Assembly (NCBI GenBank): GCA_947589415.1
Contig: CANQBP010000009.1
Location: 1 to 64,000, forward strand
Length of the DNA stretch: 64,000 bases
Direction of reading: 5' to 3'
Source: an uncultured Clostridia bacterium
GTDB taxonomy: Bacteria > Bacillota > Clostridia > Oscillospirales > Acutalibacteraceae
The position numbers were made by a program, and so were the translations under genes. Below, piece by piece: positions 42,501 through 50,351 of the stretch (its first letter is position 1; the number at the start of each line of letters is the position of its first letter). Under the pieces are notes generated by a model. The model searched no databases. It was not told the DNA's origin and saw only the letters and a list, made by a program, of their open reading frames with translations.

Positions 42501-43957
42501 CCTCTTCCGGCAGAACCGGCTTTTATGGTGCTGACAAAGTCAAGCTGCCAGATACTTTCGAGCGTACTGTTGCTGAACATATCTTCATCAACGTTGCCGT
42601 TATTAAATCTTCTAATATTGGTGTCACGCTGTGTAGTATCGAATATAGAAACACCGTTTACGGTTATACTGTTTATAACCGGTGCTTTTGTAGGCGCATT
42701 GTTTGCCTCATCGGGATCATCGGGATCTCCCAAGCCTTTTACCTTGAAATGTACCGTTGTCTTTTTATTTTTTACATAGACCAACATTCTGTCGTCAAGT
42801 GTTTCAAGACCGTTCCATGCATAGCCGTCCTTATAAAGAAGACCGGGCTGTAAAAACTCAAAATAAATGTTCTTGTCATCACTAAAAAGATACCAAAGGT
42901 GGAACATTTCACTTGTCTGGGTTTCCGGACGCCACTCGCCGTTTCTTCCGTTAAGTACCTGACCTTTCTTTGTAATGATCAAGTTGAAATAATTAACGTT
43001 ATCGCTGTCATAATAGTATGTGGCATTATACCAACCCCCGCTGCCGCTTGAAGCAAAAGATGTTGCAGGACCGTTTCGGGGATCGTCAGGATTACTCTCG
43101 ATTACGTTCCAAGGCTCCGGAGAAAATACGTGCGGATTGTTAGGATCGCTGTTATCATGGTTCTCCGTAAAAGCATCGTAAATCGTTTTGGAAGATTTGA
43201 CTATATTTCCCGAACTATCCAGAGTGTAATAAGTATACGGACCTAATACATTTCGTGAGCTGTTATAGAGGTTATTGTTATTTTTATAATAAGTTTCCAA
43301 TCCGTAACAGTTGTCGGTAAGACTGTACAACCCCGTCACATCTTTATATGTCCACAAATAATAGAAAGGCGTCCAGTTCTCTCCGGGATACTGTTTTACG
43401 TGCATATTGATGGCATCCTGCTGCGGATAGTTCAGTACGTCCGTTGTCATATCAACATCCGTCAAGGTCATCCTGCTCTTACTTGTTTTTTTGTTAAGAG
43501 TGTAGGTGCCTGCAATACTCACCGACTTTGATTTCTTTCCAAAAGCATCCGTCGACCTGGAATATGCAACCAGCTTGAGAAGTGAATCTCCTGTCGTAGA
43601 CGGAATATAATTTGCCTGAACATACGTCGTATAGTCCTGAGCATCAGCTTCGGTCGCCACGAAATCTGCGCCGCCTTCGACTGTACCTCCGTCCTTGTCA
43701 AGCATGACCATGTACTCATCACTCACCGTGGTGATGTCCGGTACACTATCGGTATTGCAGTAGTATGTATACGCATACTCAAGCGCACTTCTTGCATTCA
43801 AATACGCCTGACGGCTGTTCACGGTACTACTCGTATTGGTAATACTCGTAAGAGCAATTCCGATGAGTGACACGGAAAGGATAATAAGTACACAAGTCAC
43901 AGCCATTGCCACAGGCAACGTTATACCCTGCTTGCTTTTGAGCTTCTTTGATAACAT
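36542..43957 (-). CDS. Giant pilin-like surface protein with FIVAR repeats and starch-binding-like module
   Basis: A 2471-residue protein. The N terminus is prepilin-like: KKLKSKQG-ITLPVAMAVTCVLIILSVSLIGIAL, with a Gly before the hydrophobic helix but Val, not Glu, at +5, as in tip-type minor (pseudo)pilins. Residues about 617-905 form helical FIVAR-type repeats (TEKVNEARSSY..., DAIKKAQPYLNNDRY...); about 1355-1440 resemble a CBM26 module (NGAQPWVYVWDRYD..NGAWPG). A Cys-rich segment follows, and beta-rich domains of no clear family fill the rest. No C-terminal anchor is seen. It may be a pilus-tip adhesin for starch or plant particles; this is inferred. It has its own promoter and terminator. 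Confidence 0.75.
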   Translation of the reverse strand: MLSKKLKSKQGITLPVAMAVTCVLIILSVSLIGIALTSITNTSSTVNSRQAYLNARSALEYAYTYYCNTDSVPDITTVSDEYMVMLDKDGGTVEGGADFVATEADAQDYTTYVQANYIPSTTGDSLLKLVAYSRSTDAFGKKSKSVSIAGTYTLNKKTSKSRMTLTDVDMTTDVLNYPQQDAINMHVKQYPGENWTPFYYLWTYKDVTGLYSLTDNCYGLETYYKNNNNLYNSSRNVLGPYTYYTLDSSGNIVKSSKTIYDAFTENHDNSDPNNPHVFSPEPWNVIESNPDDPRNGPATSFASSGSGGWYNATYYYDSDNVNYFNLIITKKGQVLNGRNGEWRPETQTSEMFHLWYLFSDDKNIYFEFLQPGLLYKDGYAWNGLETLDDRMLVYVKNKKTTVHFKVKGLGDPDDPDEANNAPTKAPVINSITVNGVSIFDTTQRDTNIRRFNNGNVDEDMFSNSTLESIWQLDFVSTIKAGSAGRGNGSLDYFYGIDDAGKQKMLYEGCGWWVANIECAKNFDMVLTYYDKSGNPVTETVSVTPNTENEAFVVVDPARPNSIACRLTERKACDLIGLDYKAYTTVRVKSSMIGSAVAPYLDYESSGVSTTAKRILTEKVNEARSSYLRDDYEDASYDALQNVLNEAVDLLNDTVVHGDDVYEKKVQEIDDAVKALRTKVVSNELYSEYEKLVNECTSIITEQHNKVVYDVVQFALFEMGEYVNAKALIDSGEILNSPSGKVYNSSEVIELIDKLKAEYTSVVSSKLDKSVLDDAIKKAQPYLNNDRYKREYRDALAAALTVAENADNLGPTQSDIDKAAEDLNKAIEDVLANPDVNVDTRPLVDLVALAQPMIDLKVDCTDETYKNLQDAVNEANSMITDISATQEKVDAVYDKLKKAYDEFYVYKPGSGTTNGDSTATDKLLSENKVRIWVEGLAVGTVLRTYHEGSINGAEKTAETPYEVTGLTMQLYKDDTVVGNYNVGSSFNKIVAQGLSYTDVDYDSFNSARFVLTTVQNELGEIDPSTGKHQIIGTKTVVFTTEQNVPVSEMQDGNIVFDLAGLVVTSQGNAEKDILEMKRAKLSELYISGAENAVVEVTGADGEKTDYNTIKEGPYNVARYVYEAGQNVQVRYYSIDDSEYLYTNSFASQIGQYVLKPDETNKTDRPTVKINIPYNSTTISGDDTTFVGIKIGNSEPVEAYFDGMQYVYTAQYSGEFAFSVYRRYGDDGEQEIVTSSMNVPRAGELNVTYVSDNQISAAYSAYTFKNVSSELISAKNIYPKYSTNVSTGSNVSFNSVGELSGVVSSTFASELLTAPAAVSAPVPVVTAANGFTTKTVTFDYFNQDGLGGIPRINLGKTVIWIDADRTLNGAQPWVYVWDRYDRSLNGAWPGTQAIRVDESDDCYYVVVSATAYGCIITKNAGAEKVGGTPAGQANDGQNDGGQIYLDMADTQCFEDTHPCSYPTNWDKSCLSNRASAPLVHDSFCRPFECNYGNENQTGGCCLFTLIDDEVLSRNGYTDYRSSSTVTTVMGGAEVVGGVYIYDYHASTGNKCPDRAGHRVSIWPYAPGKVTNYSYGTSVGGAYAYHYRAKRSDVAPSYTTMVPAIDRGTMVTDLRMPYVGGSKIKLTNMSYNSSYGCFYLNGNRELLPDSAFKSENGAWVLGTNLFGGSGGNRESMGRVGDTTMTLIFDWYERKIPVDQSDEYSFQIQGLRRSSVTPGKNWYDDGYATDSTFTQQIQDVYGNVWLVMKDITVRNSVFTNMSLCTIDPETVQVEDNQTIYFKKLPNLQSVSIQANGVGAGGQYLMTDDTETTTYLCATIPAQTPFITFSAYFDDGTMKVYRTSLQGDDLILFDTNMNSGAGGWDNYVPPKVALERALYGAHSLYYGKVLAIQYDAKGNPKNLGGNGGRGSYKYAGAIKKNLIDPYFTDGVINSNGYSANINDVNRWVSAYSDLYVAMSNARAYVPGHNYPEYLRNGQPDIFDSTAVAEIERLLLQAENLYESDTTTVNDIVRQTDKLNSAVDNITISTDDRIPIIFFDTKKAATRGAEFALRYKLDESGMTRESTVEYKNTEGCPIIFVQPAAGENYLYDLQFVIRYPDGTTKECALKDKIDLLDGAWVFVHQPGDGATTPDTSYWVQNTATDYRQISASVLQQTSASDAYLFDMAAVRASVSSAIPVANTEAEAKGLKYKPITLYFKYDVTVNTYDPSNSYKIKAGAYTFDENFINTQAEINSGQVGPFIYTDTGGSNWKPRLNLYSTVAKNFFEDPINYGEYVAPLDGDPSDIVDATALSGWVTKSGSDLTITAGAHATNKTVNLTVNDGAFAENRLMKYMTTGKMYFRWEGNTNLNVYNNVTFNADELTFALSGKLVGTSNYGKHFQIGTYDDDDKMDVIFQTDMNIEYYDSYGDLHQFTIREGAYEITRPAGQTGYIADLFDEEYWESMEYVTIKNRYDNDGGLAGTSGDRFKPEVVYSNS

Positions 43958-43984
43958 AGCAGCTACTTCCTTTCCTCAAATATT

Positions 43985-44600
43985 CTTGGTTTTGCAGCGT
44001 ATCCGAAAATTTCCCGACACAAATAAACGGACACACAAATCTACTATTTAGTTTCATTATATTACTAACCGTTGCCATTATCAAGAACATTTTAAATTTT
44101 TGTAAAATATATCAAATATTAGCTTTCGCATTTATGCAAAACAACTAACGGTTATTGCGGAAAATATAAAATTATTACTCATATAATCATCAAAGCCTTT
44201 CTCCTCTGCGGATTTTCCCGATTTTGACTTTCCCTACATTATATATAGATAAATTTAAAATTATTACTTGTAACGCAACCCGATTTCGGATATTCTCATT
44301 CGGAATTTTAAGTTTAATTATATCACCTGTTGTAACATTCGTATATGTAAAGCATTTATCTTTATATCTGTATTGTATTATTATTTGCCCCAAAAATAAT
44401 ATAATAATGCTTTGGTTATTGATTATATGAGGTTATTTTCAAGAAAATTATTTAATAACCCGTAAACAGTCTGTTTGTGATACGAGATATACAGCCATTT
44501 TTTACTGTTAAGCTGCCGCATTTACAGTATATTATTATTCTATAATATAATTATACCTATATTTTGTGTTCACCTGCATACATTTAATTTTCTAAAAAAC
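43985..44600. other. AT-rich region upstream of the giant gene
   Basis: About 600 bp with the giant-gene promoter at its left end and the metY terminator at its right end. A minus-strand ORF at 44190-44393 (67 residues, MGQIIIQYRYKDKCFTYTNVTTGDIIKLKIP) could code, but it has only a TTG start and no ribosome site. No RNA gene was recognised. Confidence 0.4.
44056..44084 (-). promoter_or_regulatory. Promoter of the giant pilin-like gene
   Basis: Minus strand TTGATA, 17-nt spacer, TATAAT, about 100 nt before the ATG; AAAGGAAG serves as ribosome site. Confidence 0.75.
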
Positions 44601-44648
44601 AAAAATGCTGTATCATACCGTTAAAAAACATGATACAGCACCTTTTTT
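44601..44648 (-). terminator. Terminator after metY
   Basis: Perfect 11-bp stem TGCTGTATCAT / ATGATACAGCA with a long T-run on the minus strand. Confidence 0.85.
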
Positions 44649-44655
44649 CTATATT

Positions 44656-45927
44656 TTATACATTTTCCAATGCTTGTGCAAGATCTGCAATAAGATCGTC
44701 GGCATCTTCAAGACCTACGGAAAGCCTAATCAGATCGGGTGATACTCCGGCAGCCTCAAGCTCGGCATCATTCATCTGTCTGTGTGTAGCGGACGCAGGA
44801 TGAAGAACGCACGTTTTTGCGTCGGCAACATGGGTTGCAATAGAAGCGAGTTTAAGTCCTGCCATAAATTTTTCGGCAGCCGCCCTGCCTCCGGATACCC
44901 CGAACGATACTACTCCGCAAGCTCCTTTAGGAAGATACTTCTTTGCAAGCTCATAATACTTATCTCCCTCAAGTCCCGCATATCTTATCCACGACACCTT
45001 CGGGTGATTTTTGAGATACTCTGCGATCTTCTTAGCATTCTCACAATGACGCTCCATGCGCAGCGGAAGTGTTTCTATTCCGAGTCCGAGCAAAAATGAA
45101 TTCATCGGTGCAGGTGTAGAACCGAAATCCCTCATAAGCTGCGCAACTGCCTTTGTAATATAAGCACCGCCCTGACCGAAACGCTTTGTATATGTAATGC
45201 CGTGATAACTGTCATCGGGCGTTGTAAGTCCGGGATATTTATCGGCATATTTATCCCAGTCAAATTTACCCGAATCAACAATAGCACCGCCGACCGCAGC
45301 AGCGTGTCCGTCGAGGTATTTCGTTGTCGAATGTGTCACAATATCTGCTCCCCATTCAAACGGTCTGCACCCCCAGGGCGTAGCGAATGTATTGTCAACA
45401 ATAAGCGGAACGCCGTGTGAATGTGCAGCCTTTGCGAATTTTTCGATATCAAGCACGGCAAGGGCAGGGTTAGCTATGGTTTCTCCGAAAACTGCCTTTG
45501 TATTCGGTCTAAAAGCGGCATTAAGCTCATCTTCGGTACAATCCGGGTCGATAAACGTAAATTCAATGCCCATTCTCTTCATTGTAACGGCAAACAGGTT
45601 ATATGTACCCCCGTATATTGTTGAGGACGAAACAATATGATCCCCTGCGGAAGCGATATTGAATATTGAGAAAAATGATGCAGCCTGACCCGATGAAAGC
45701 AGCATAGCCGCCGTGCCTCCCTCAAGTTTACATATACGTGCGGCAACCATATCATTTGTCGGATTTTGCAGTCTTGTATAGAAGTATCCTTCTGCCTCAA
45801 GATCGAACAGCTTTCCCATATCCTCACTTGTTTCATAGCGGAATGTAGTAGACTGAATTATCGGTATATTCCTCGGTTCACCGTTTTCGGGGCGGTATCC
45901 CCCATGCAGACAATCAGTATTGAACAT
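44656..45927 (-). CDS. metY: O-acetylhomoserine aminocarboxypropyltransferase (sulfhydrylase)
   Basis: A 423-residue PLP enzyme of the Cys/Met metabolism family. Motifs: NTDCLHGGYRPENGEPRNIPIIQSTTFRY, YTRLQNPTNDMVAARICKLEGG, the Lys that holds PLP in THSTTKYLDGH, and FLLGLGIETLPLRMERH. These fit MetY, which joins O-acetylhomoserine and sulfide to homocysteine. LuxS in this window also yields homocysteine. The ATG at 45927 has AAGGAG 7 nt upstream; the track start is a TTG two codons earlier. TTGACA-N17-TAGAAT promoter at 45968-45996. Confidence 0.93.
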   Translation of the reverse strand: MFNTDCLHGGYRPENGEPRNIPIIQSTTFRYETSEDMGKLFDLEAEGYFYTRLQNPTNDMVAARICKLEGGTAAMLLSSGQAASFFSIFNIASAGDHIVSSSTIYGGTYNLFAVTMKRMGIEFTFIDPDCTEDELNAAFRPNTKAVFGETIANPALAVLDIEKFAKAAHSHGVPLIVDNTFATPWGCRPFEWGADIVTHSTTKYLDGHAAAVGGAIVDSGKFDWDKYADKYPGLTTPDDSYHGITYTKRFGQGGAYITKAVAQLMRDFGSTPAPMNSFLLGLGIETLPLRMERHCENAKKIAEYLKNHPKVSWIRYAGLEGDKYYELAKKYLPKGACGVVSFGVSGGRAAAEKFMAGLKLASIATHVADAKTCVLHPASATHRQMNDAELEAAGVSPDLIRLSVGLEDADDLIADLAQALENV

Positions 45928-45967
45928 TTCCAAGCTCCTTTCAAAATTTACAATTTTTACATTTACA

Positions 45968-45996
45968 ATTCTACATTATGAATATTATATTGTCAA
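45968..45996 (-). promoter_or_regulatory. Promoter of metY
   Basis: Minus strand TTGACA, 17-nt spacer, TAGAAT. The short leader leaves no room for a SAM riboswitch, and none was seen. Confidence 0.7.
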
Positions 45997-46061
45997 GGTT
46001 AAGTTTACAACATTTTGACTAATAAAGGAAACCCGACCCCAAAAACGAATAAAAAATCAAA

Positions 46062-46100
46062 ATCCCCGAATTACGTTTTAAAAAACGACAATTCGGGGAT
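46062..46100 (-). terminator. Terminator after tRNA-Ser
   Basis: Stem ATCCCCGAATT / AATTCGGGGAT with TTTTGATTTTTT following on the minus strand. Confidence 0.85.
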
Positions 46101-46151
46101 CTTTAAAGGAGATATAAAAATGTGCGCTCAACAGTGGCATTGAGCACTAAG

Positions 46152-46237
46152 CGGAGACGGTGGGATTCGAACCCACGAGCCCTTGCGGACTACCTGATTT
46201 CGAGTCAGGCCCGTTATGACCACTTCGATACGTCTCC
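46152..46237 (-). tRNA. tRNA-Ser (CGA)
   Basis: The 86-nt type II tRNA with a long variable arm has acceptor GGAGACG, anticodon CGA in CTCGAAA and T loop GGTTCGAATCC. Single gene. Confidence 0.95.
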
Positions 46238-46385
46238 GAATAGAAGATCACCGCCTTTGGAACGGCAACAATAATATTTTATATTTTTTTTTAACAATTG
46301 TCAAGACAATAACGAAAATTTATTAAACAAATTTATAAAACACCGGCATTTCGATAAAATTGTACAAAAAGTTGCTAAATTTCGA

Positions 46386-46414
46386 TTGAAAAATATGAAT
46401 ATCAGTGTTAGAAT
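46386..46414 (+). promoter_or_regulatory. Promoter of the NAD(P)H-hydrate repair gene
   Basis: TTGAAA, 17-nt spacer, TAGAAT, about 65 nt before the chosen ATG. Confidence 0.65.
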
Positions 46415-46482
46415 AGAGTATATGTCAGGGCGCACGTATGCCCGTATTTACGCATAGTAAAAAATATAACGAGGTGATGACA

Positions 46483-48009
46483 ATGATAGTTGTAGAAAGC
46501 GGAGAAATGCAGAATATTGAAAGAGCTTATGTACGAAACGGACTCCCGCTTGCCTCCTTAATGGAACAGGCAGGTGCTGCCGTTGCGGAGCTTGCAACAA
46601 AAATCATAATACAAAATAAACTCAAGAAAGTAACCGTTTTGTGCGGAAAGGGTAATAACGGCGGCGACGGGTTTGTTGCGGCAAGATTTATGTCACTTAT
46701 GAGTGATGTAACGGTCATAGTAGCAAACGAATATCCGTCAACGGATTTAGGTAAGCTGAATTTTCAAATAATTCCCGATAAAGTTAATGTAATAGCATAT
46801 GCCGAAAAGCCGGACGAATGTCTAAACGCTGTAAACGATGCGGATATACTTGTAGATGCAATATACGGAATATCATTCAGAGACATACCCGACCCGATGA
46901 GTGCAGAATTGATACGTGCCTGCAACAAAAACGATAAGGCCGTTAAAATTGCCGTTGATACTCCGAGCGGAATCGTATGCAATACCGGAGAAATTCCCGA
47001 TGAATGTTTCCATGCGGACTATACGGTATCGTTTACAGCACTGAAGCCCCTCCACGTTCTTTATCCGTCAACAGATTACTGCGGTAAGGTTTCGGTTGCT
47101 AAAATAGGTATTCCCCAACCGCTTGTCGACACCTGTACTTACGTTATGAAAACAACAGATGAGTTTGTCGAAAGCCACCCTCTCAAGGAAAAGAAAAAAT
47201 CCGCCCATAAAGGAACAAACGGTACACTCCTTTCGGTCTGCGGCAGCTTAGGAATGTCCGGGGCGGTTGTACTTTCCGGAACGGCTGCTCTGCGCTGCGG
47301 TGTCGGTATTCTTAAATCGGCAGTACCCGAAAGTATCTACCCCATTGTTGCGTCGAAACTTACCGAGGCTGTATTTATCCCGCTTGAACAAACCGAAAAC
47401 GGACTTATAAGCATTAACTCCTTCGATAAACTGCAATATGAGATACTCGGAAAAACCAGTGCCGTACTTATAGGCTGCGGACTTGGAACGGGAAATGATA
47501 TGGCCGAGCTTGTTTCGGCAATGCTAAGCACCTCGACCAAACCCGTTGTGCTTGATGCAGACGGGATAAAGGCAATTTCAATAAATAAGGATATATTAAG
47601 AATGACCGGCGCTCCCGTCATAATTACACCGCACCCCGGTGAAATGGCTGAATTGACCGGTACAGATGTTGCGGATATACAAAAGAACAGATACAACATA
47701 GCAAGAGATTTCGCCTGCGAATACGGAGTTACCGTTATACTTAAAGGAGCAAACACTCTAATAGCTTTTCCCGACGGTAACGTTTATGTCAATCTTACGG
47801 GCAACAACGGTATGGCAAAGGGCGGAAGCGGTGATATTTTGGCAGGCATGGTTGCCTCTTTCCTTGCACAAGGCGCAGGCTTTGACGAAGCGGCTATATA
47901 CGGTGTTTATTACCACGGACTTCTCGGAGATAAGTGTACCGAAAAATATTCGCCCCGCACAATGCTTCCGAGCGATATGCTTGACGAAATGAAATATGTA
48001 ATAAAATAA
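46483..48009 (+). CDS. nnr: Bifunctional NAD(P)H-hydrate epimerase/dehydratase
   Basis: A 508-residue fusion that repairs hydrated NADH and NADPH. The N-terminal half is the epimerase (YjeF_N: MEQAGAAVAELA, VLCGKGNNGGDGFVAARFM, AVDTPSGI). The C-terminal half is the ADP- or ATP-dependent dehydratase (carbohydrate-kinase fold: GTLLSVCGSLGMSGAVVLSGTAALRCGVG, VLDADGI, ITPHPGEMAELTG, GNNGMAKGGSGDILAGMV). The ATG at 46483 has GAGGTG at the right distance; the track start adds 15 residues. Confidence 0.95.
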   Translation: MIVVESGEMQNIERAYVRNGLPLASLMEQAGAAVAELATKIIIQNKLKKVTVLCGKGNNGGDGFVAARFMSLMSDVTVIVANEYPSTDLGKLNFQIIPDKVNVIAYAEKPDECLNAVNDADILVDAIYGISFRDIPDPMSAELIRACNKNDKAVKIAVDTPSGIVCNTGEIPDECFHADYTVSFTALKPLHVLYPSTDYCGKVSVAKIGIPQPLVDTCTYVMKTTDEFVESHPLKEKKKSAHKGTNGTLLSVCGSLGMSGAVVLSGTAALRCGVGILKSAVPESIYPIVASKLTEAVFIPLEQTENGLISINSFDKLQYEILGKTSAVLIGCGLGTGNDMAELVSAMLSTSTKPVVLDADGIKAISINKDILRMTGAPVIITPHPGEMAELTGTDVADIQKNRYNIARDFACEYGVTVILKGANTLIAFPDGNVYVNLTGNNGMAKGGSGDILAGMVASFLAQGAGFDEAAIYGVYYHGLLGDKCTEKYSPRTMLPSDMLDEMKYVIK

Positions 48010-48207
48010 CAAAAAGACACGTCACTAATACCGTTACGGTAAGATACTGTCTGCGTTTTCCACGGTCTGCGGCTTGGGAAACGCAGATTTTATTATTTCA
48101 TGCCGCATTTCCTTTGTTGTCATAAATTCATGCTCCCACGAATATTATAATAACGGCAAATAAAAAGGCGGCGCAGCAGCCGTACTGTTTGAAAGGCGGT
48201 CAGGGGC

Positions 48208-48678
48208 TTGAAAAAAACGGTTTCATTATTATTCGCTGTCATGCTTATGATTTCGGCAGGTGCCTGCTCAAAAGCAGATAACACGCCAATGTTGAACCTT
48301 GACACTAAAAGCAACTGCACGATCAATTATTCCGGGAACGATTATAACTGCACATTAAACTTTTTGGGCGACGGCATTGAGTCTGTTACGCTTAATTCTC
48401 CCGAAACCCTGTCGGGTATGTGTTTCCGTTGTTCAAACGGCAAATATACCGTTTCCCTCGGTTCACTTATATGCCGAAGCGACACACTCCTTATTCCCGA
48501 CAATTCGTTTCCCGCTGCCGTTTCACTCATCATGGAGGAACTCAGAGAAAACAGAGAAAATATTAAGTTATCCGAGGACGGAAACGGCTATTCATATTCA
48601 TCATCATCAAAAATACCTTATACACTCAAAACGGACAAAAAGGGCACAATAACAAAAATCATGCTCGGCAGCAAATAA
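48208..48678 (+). CDS. Small lipoprotein, function unknown
   Basis: A 156-residue lipoprotein. TTG start, signal with lipobox SAGAC (Cys 20) and a beta-rich body (CTINYSGNDYNCTLNFLGDGIESVTLNSPETLSGMCFRCSNGKYTVSLGSL) with several Cys. Comparable small lipoproteins occur in Clostridia with no known role. I do not recognise a family. AAGGCGG lies 8 nt upstream. Confidence 0.65.
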   Translation: MKKTVSLLFAVMLMISAGACSKADNTPMLNLDTKSNCTINYSGNDYNCTLNFLGDGIESVTLNSPETLSGMCFRCSNGKYTVSLGSLICRSDTLLIPDNSFPAAVSLIMEELRENRENIKLSEDGNGYSYSSSSKIPYTLKTDKKGTITKIMLGSK

Positions 48679-48681
48679 GGC

Positions 48682-48720
48682 AAACGGTCTGTCGCACCTC
48701 TAAGGTGCAGCAGACCGTTT
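48682..48720. terminator. Bidirectional terminator, lipoprotein/DUF378 genes
   Basis: Stem AAACGGTCTG / CAGACCGTTT with an inner CACCT / AGGTG stem. Confidence 0.8.
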
Positions 48721-48758
48721 GTCATAATTTCGGTATAATTCTTGTTGTGTGCGAGTTG

Positions 48759-48983
48759 TTACTCACCGTATGCCGTTCTATCCTTACCGACGGACGTTTC
48801 ATCACGAAACAAGAGAGAAATACACCAAATTGCCGCAAGAGCCACAAGGGTATAAATAATTCTGCTTATAATACCGGTCTGTCCGCCGCATATCCATGCA
48901 ACCAAATCAAACTGGAATATACCGACTGCACCCCAGTTAAGTCCGCCTATGATAAGCAGTATCAAAGAAATTTTATCAAGCAT
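48759..48983 (-). CDS. DUF378 family membrane protein
   Basis: A 74-residue protein with two transmembrane helices and the family motif LLIIGGLNWGAVGIFQFDLV at the start, then IIYTLVALAAIWCISLLF. DUF378 proteins are common small membrane proteins of unknown role. GGAGG precedes the ATG. Single gene. Confidence 0.88.
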   Translation of the reverse strand: MLDKISLILLIIGGLNWGAVGIFQFDLVAWICGGQTGIISRIIYTLVALAAIWCISLLFRDETSVGKDRTAYGE

Positions 48984-49259
48984 ATAAAAATACCTCCAAA
49001 ATAATTCTGTCCCTTATAGCATTGTCATATTTTTTAATTTTATTCATTAAAAAGAAATTTTATAATACCCGATAATTTTTTTAAAAAAACAAACCGACCG
49101 TATATCTGTCAATCCTTTTTCCCGACCGACGTCAGCAAAAAATTTATGTTTTGCAATAAAACCTGACAGGTACGGCGGAAATTTTTACCTGCCGCAGTAA
49201 ATCACGTCCGAAAAAACAATTACGGGACAAGGATAACCTCGTCCCGCACAAAAAATCAA

Positions 49260-49332
49260 TGACCCATCGGGGATTCGAACCCCGGACACCTTGATTAAAA
49301 GTCAAGTGCTCTGCCAACTGAGCTAATGAGTC
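49260..49332 (-). tRNA. tRNA-Lys (TTT)
   Basis: The 73-nt cloverleaf has acceptor GACTCAT / ATGGGTC, anticodon TTT in CTTTTAA, discriminator A. Last of a five-tRNA cluster. Confidence 0.95.
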
Positions 49333-49382
49333 ATATATATTTACCCGCACAAAAAACTCCGTGCAGAATAAAAAGCAACAAA

Positions 49383-49454
49383 CTGGGGTGGCTGGAATCG
49401 AACCAGCGATGACGGAGTCAAAGTCCGTTGCCTTAACCATTGGGCGACACCCCA
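49383..49454 (-). tRNA. tRNA-Gln (TTG)
   Basis: The 72-nt cloverleaf has acceptor TGGGGTG / CACCCCA, anticodon TTG in CTTTGAC, discriminator G. Confidence 0.95.
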
Positions 49455-49512
49455 TTGAATTACCGCAAAAAAAAGCAGCCAAATCAAGTGCTGACTTGCA
49501 GATAAAAGATGG

Positions 49513-49587
49513 GGTGGGTAATCGGATTCGAACCGACGATCTCCAGTGCCACAAACTGGCGCTTTAACCGGCTAAGCTATACCCACC
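49513..49587 (-). tRNA. tRNA-His (GTG)
   Basis: Cloverleaf with acceptor GTGGGTA / TACCCAC, the extra G at -1 facing C73, anticodon GTG in TTGTGGC. CCA is encoded. Confidence 0.95.
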
Positions 49588-49594
49588 ATAGCAC

Positions 49595-49668
49595 CGCGCT
49601 GAAAGGGATTCGAACCCCTGACCTACTGCTTAGAAGGCAGTTGCTCTATCCGGCTGAGCTATCAGCGC
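49595..49668 (-). tRNA. tRNA-Arg (TCT)
   Basis: The 74-nt cloverleaf has acceptor GCGCTGA / TTCAGCGC region, anticodon TCT in CTTCTAA. Confidence 0.95.
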
Positions 49669-49676
49669 ATATGTGG

Positions 49677-49747
49677 AGCGGGTGATGGGAATCGAACCCA
49701 CGCAACCAGCTTGGAAGGCTAGTGTTCTACCATTGAACTACACCCGC
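49677..49747 (-). tRNA. tRNA-Gly (TCC)
   Basis: The 71-nt cloverleaf has acceptor GCGGGTG / CACCCGC region, anticodon TCC in CTTCCAA; encoded CCA follows. First of the cluster Gly-Arg-His-Gln-Lys. Confidence 0.95.
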
Positions 49748-50051
49748 GTCTTAGCGACGATAATTATATTACCACATCATTTTAAAAATGTCAATACTTT
49801 CTCTATAATTTTTTTAAATAAATAAAAAAATGTATATTTTATCCAAAAAAATATTGTATAATTATAAAAACAGCAGCAATATATACATACGACAATGCAT
49901 TATCTATCGAAAGTAATGAAAAAAAATATTCCGAAAAATTCAAAATATTAAAAGGCGTCATGCCGCCGCAGATGTTTATGTACCACAAAACGGCACGGCG
50001 CCTTATGAATGTAACTGCCGAACAGACCGCAAATTACAGAATAAAAACAAA
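49748..50051. other. Spacer between tRNA cluster 2 and the phage-type cassette
   Basis: AT-rich. A plus-strand frame from about 49850 to 50110 stays open (…EKKYSEKFKILKGVMPPQMFMYHKT…) but has no start with a ribosome site and runs into the convergent sigma-like gene. It may be a gene remnant. Nothing else was seen. Confidence 0.35.
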
Positions 50052-50351
50052 TCAAAGGTACACGGCACAATGCTTCATGGCAGCTATCCCCTTTCGTATA
50101 TGCTTATAGACGGTCGCCGGTTTTATATTAAGTTCATTCGCTATGTCCGATGCTTTCATACCCTTATAGAATTTCATATTGATACATTCACGCTGTCTGT
50201 CCGTCAGCTCATTCTCTATGGCGAGTTTCAGCAAACGCTTCATTCTGTCACGCTGTTTATCGTTCACTCCGTCCTCTCGGCTGTTTAGGAAAGCAAAAAG
50301 CGACATCTCTTTTTCTTCATTCTCGCCAATATACCTTATTACTGTTTTCAT
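50052..50351 (-). CDS. Sigma-70 region 4-like DNA-binding protein
   Basis: A 99-residue protein whose second half is a sigma region 4 / LuxR-like helix-turn-helix (ENELTDRQRECINMKFYKGMKASDIANELNIKPATVYKHIRKGI). No region 2 is present, so it is a regulator of the kind found in prophages and conjugative elements rather than a full sigma factor. The start at 50351 overlaps the stop of the upstream gene (TGATG), and GGGGGA lies in front. Confidence 0.75.
   Translation of the reverse strand: MKTVIRYIGENEEKEMSLFAFLNSREDGVNDKQRDRMKRLLKLAIENELTDRQRECINMKFYKGMKASDIANELNIKPATVYKHIRKGIAAMKHCAVYL

Noticed and set aside
44190-44393. 67-residue minus-strand ORF upstream of the giant gene
   Set aside because: TTG start without a ribosome site, no recognised domain, very AT-rich; not listed as a gene.
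45928-46060. SAM or T-box riboswitch upstream of metY
   Set aside because: A consensus promoter sits only about 40 nt upstream of the gene, and no conserved riboswitch motif is visible.
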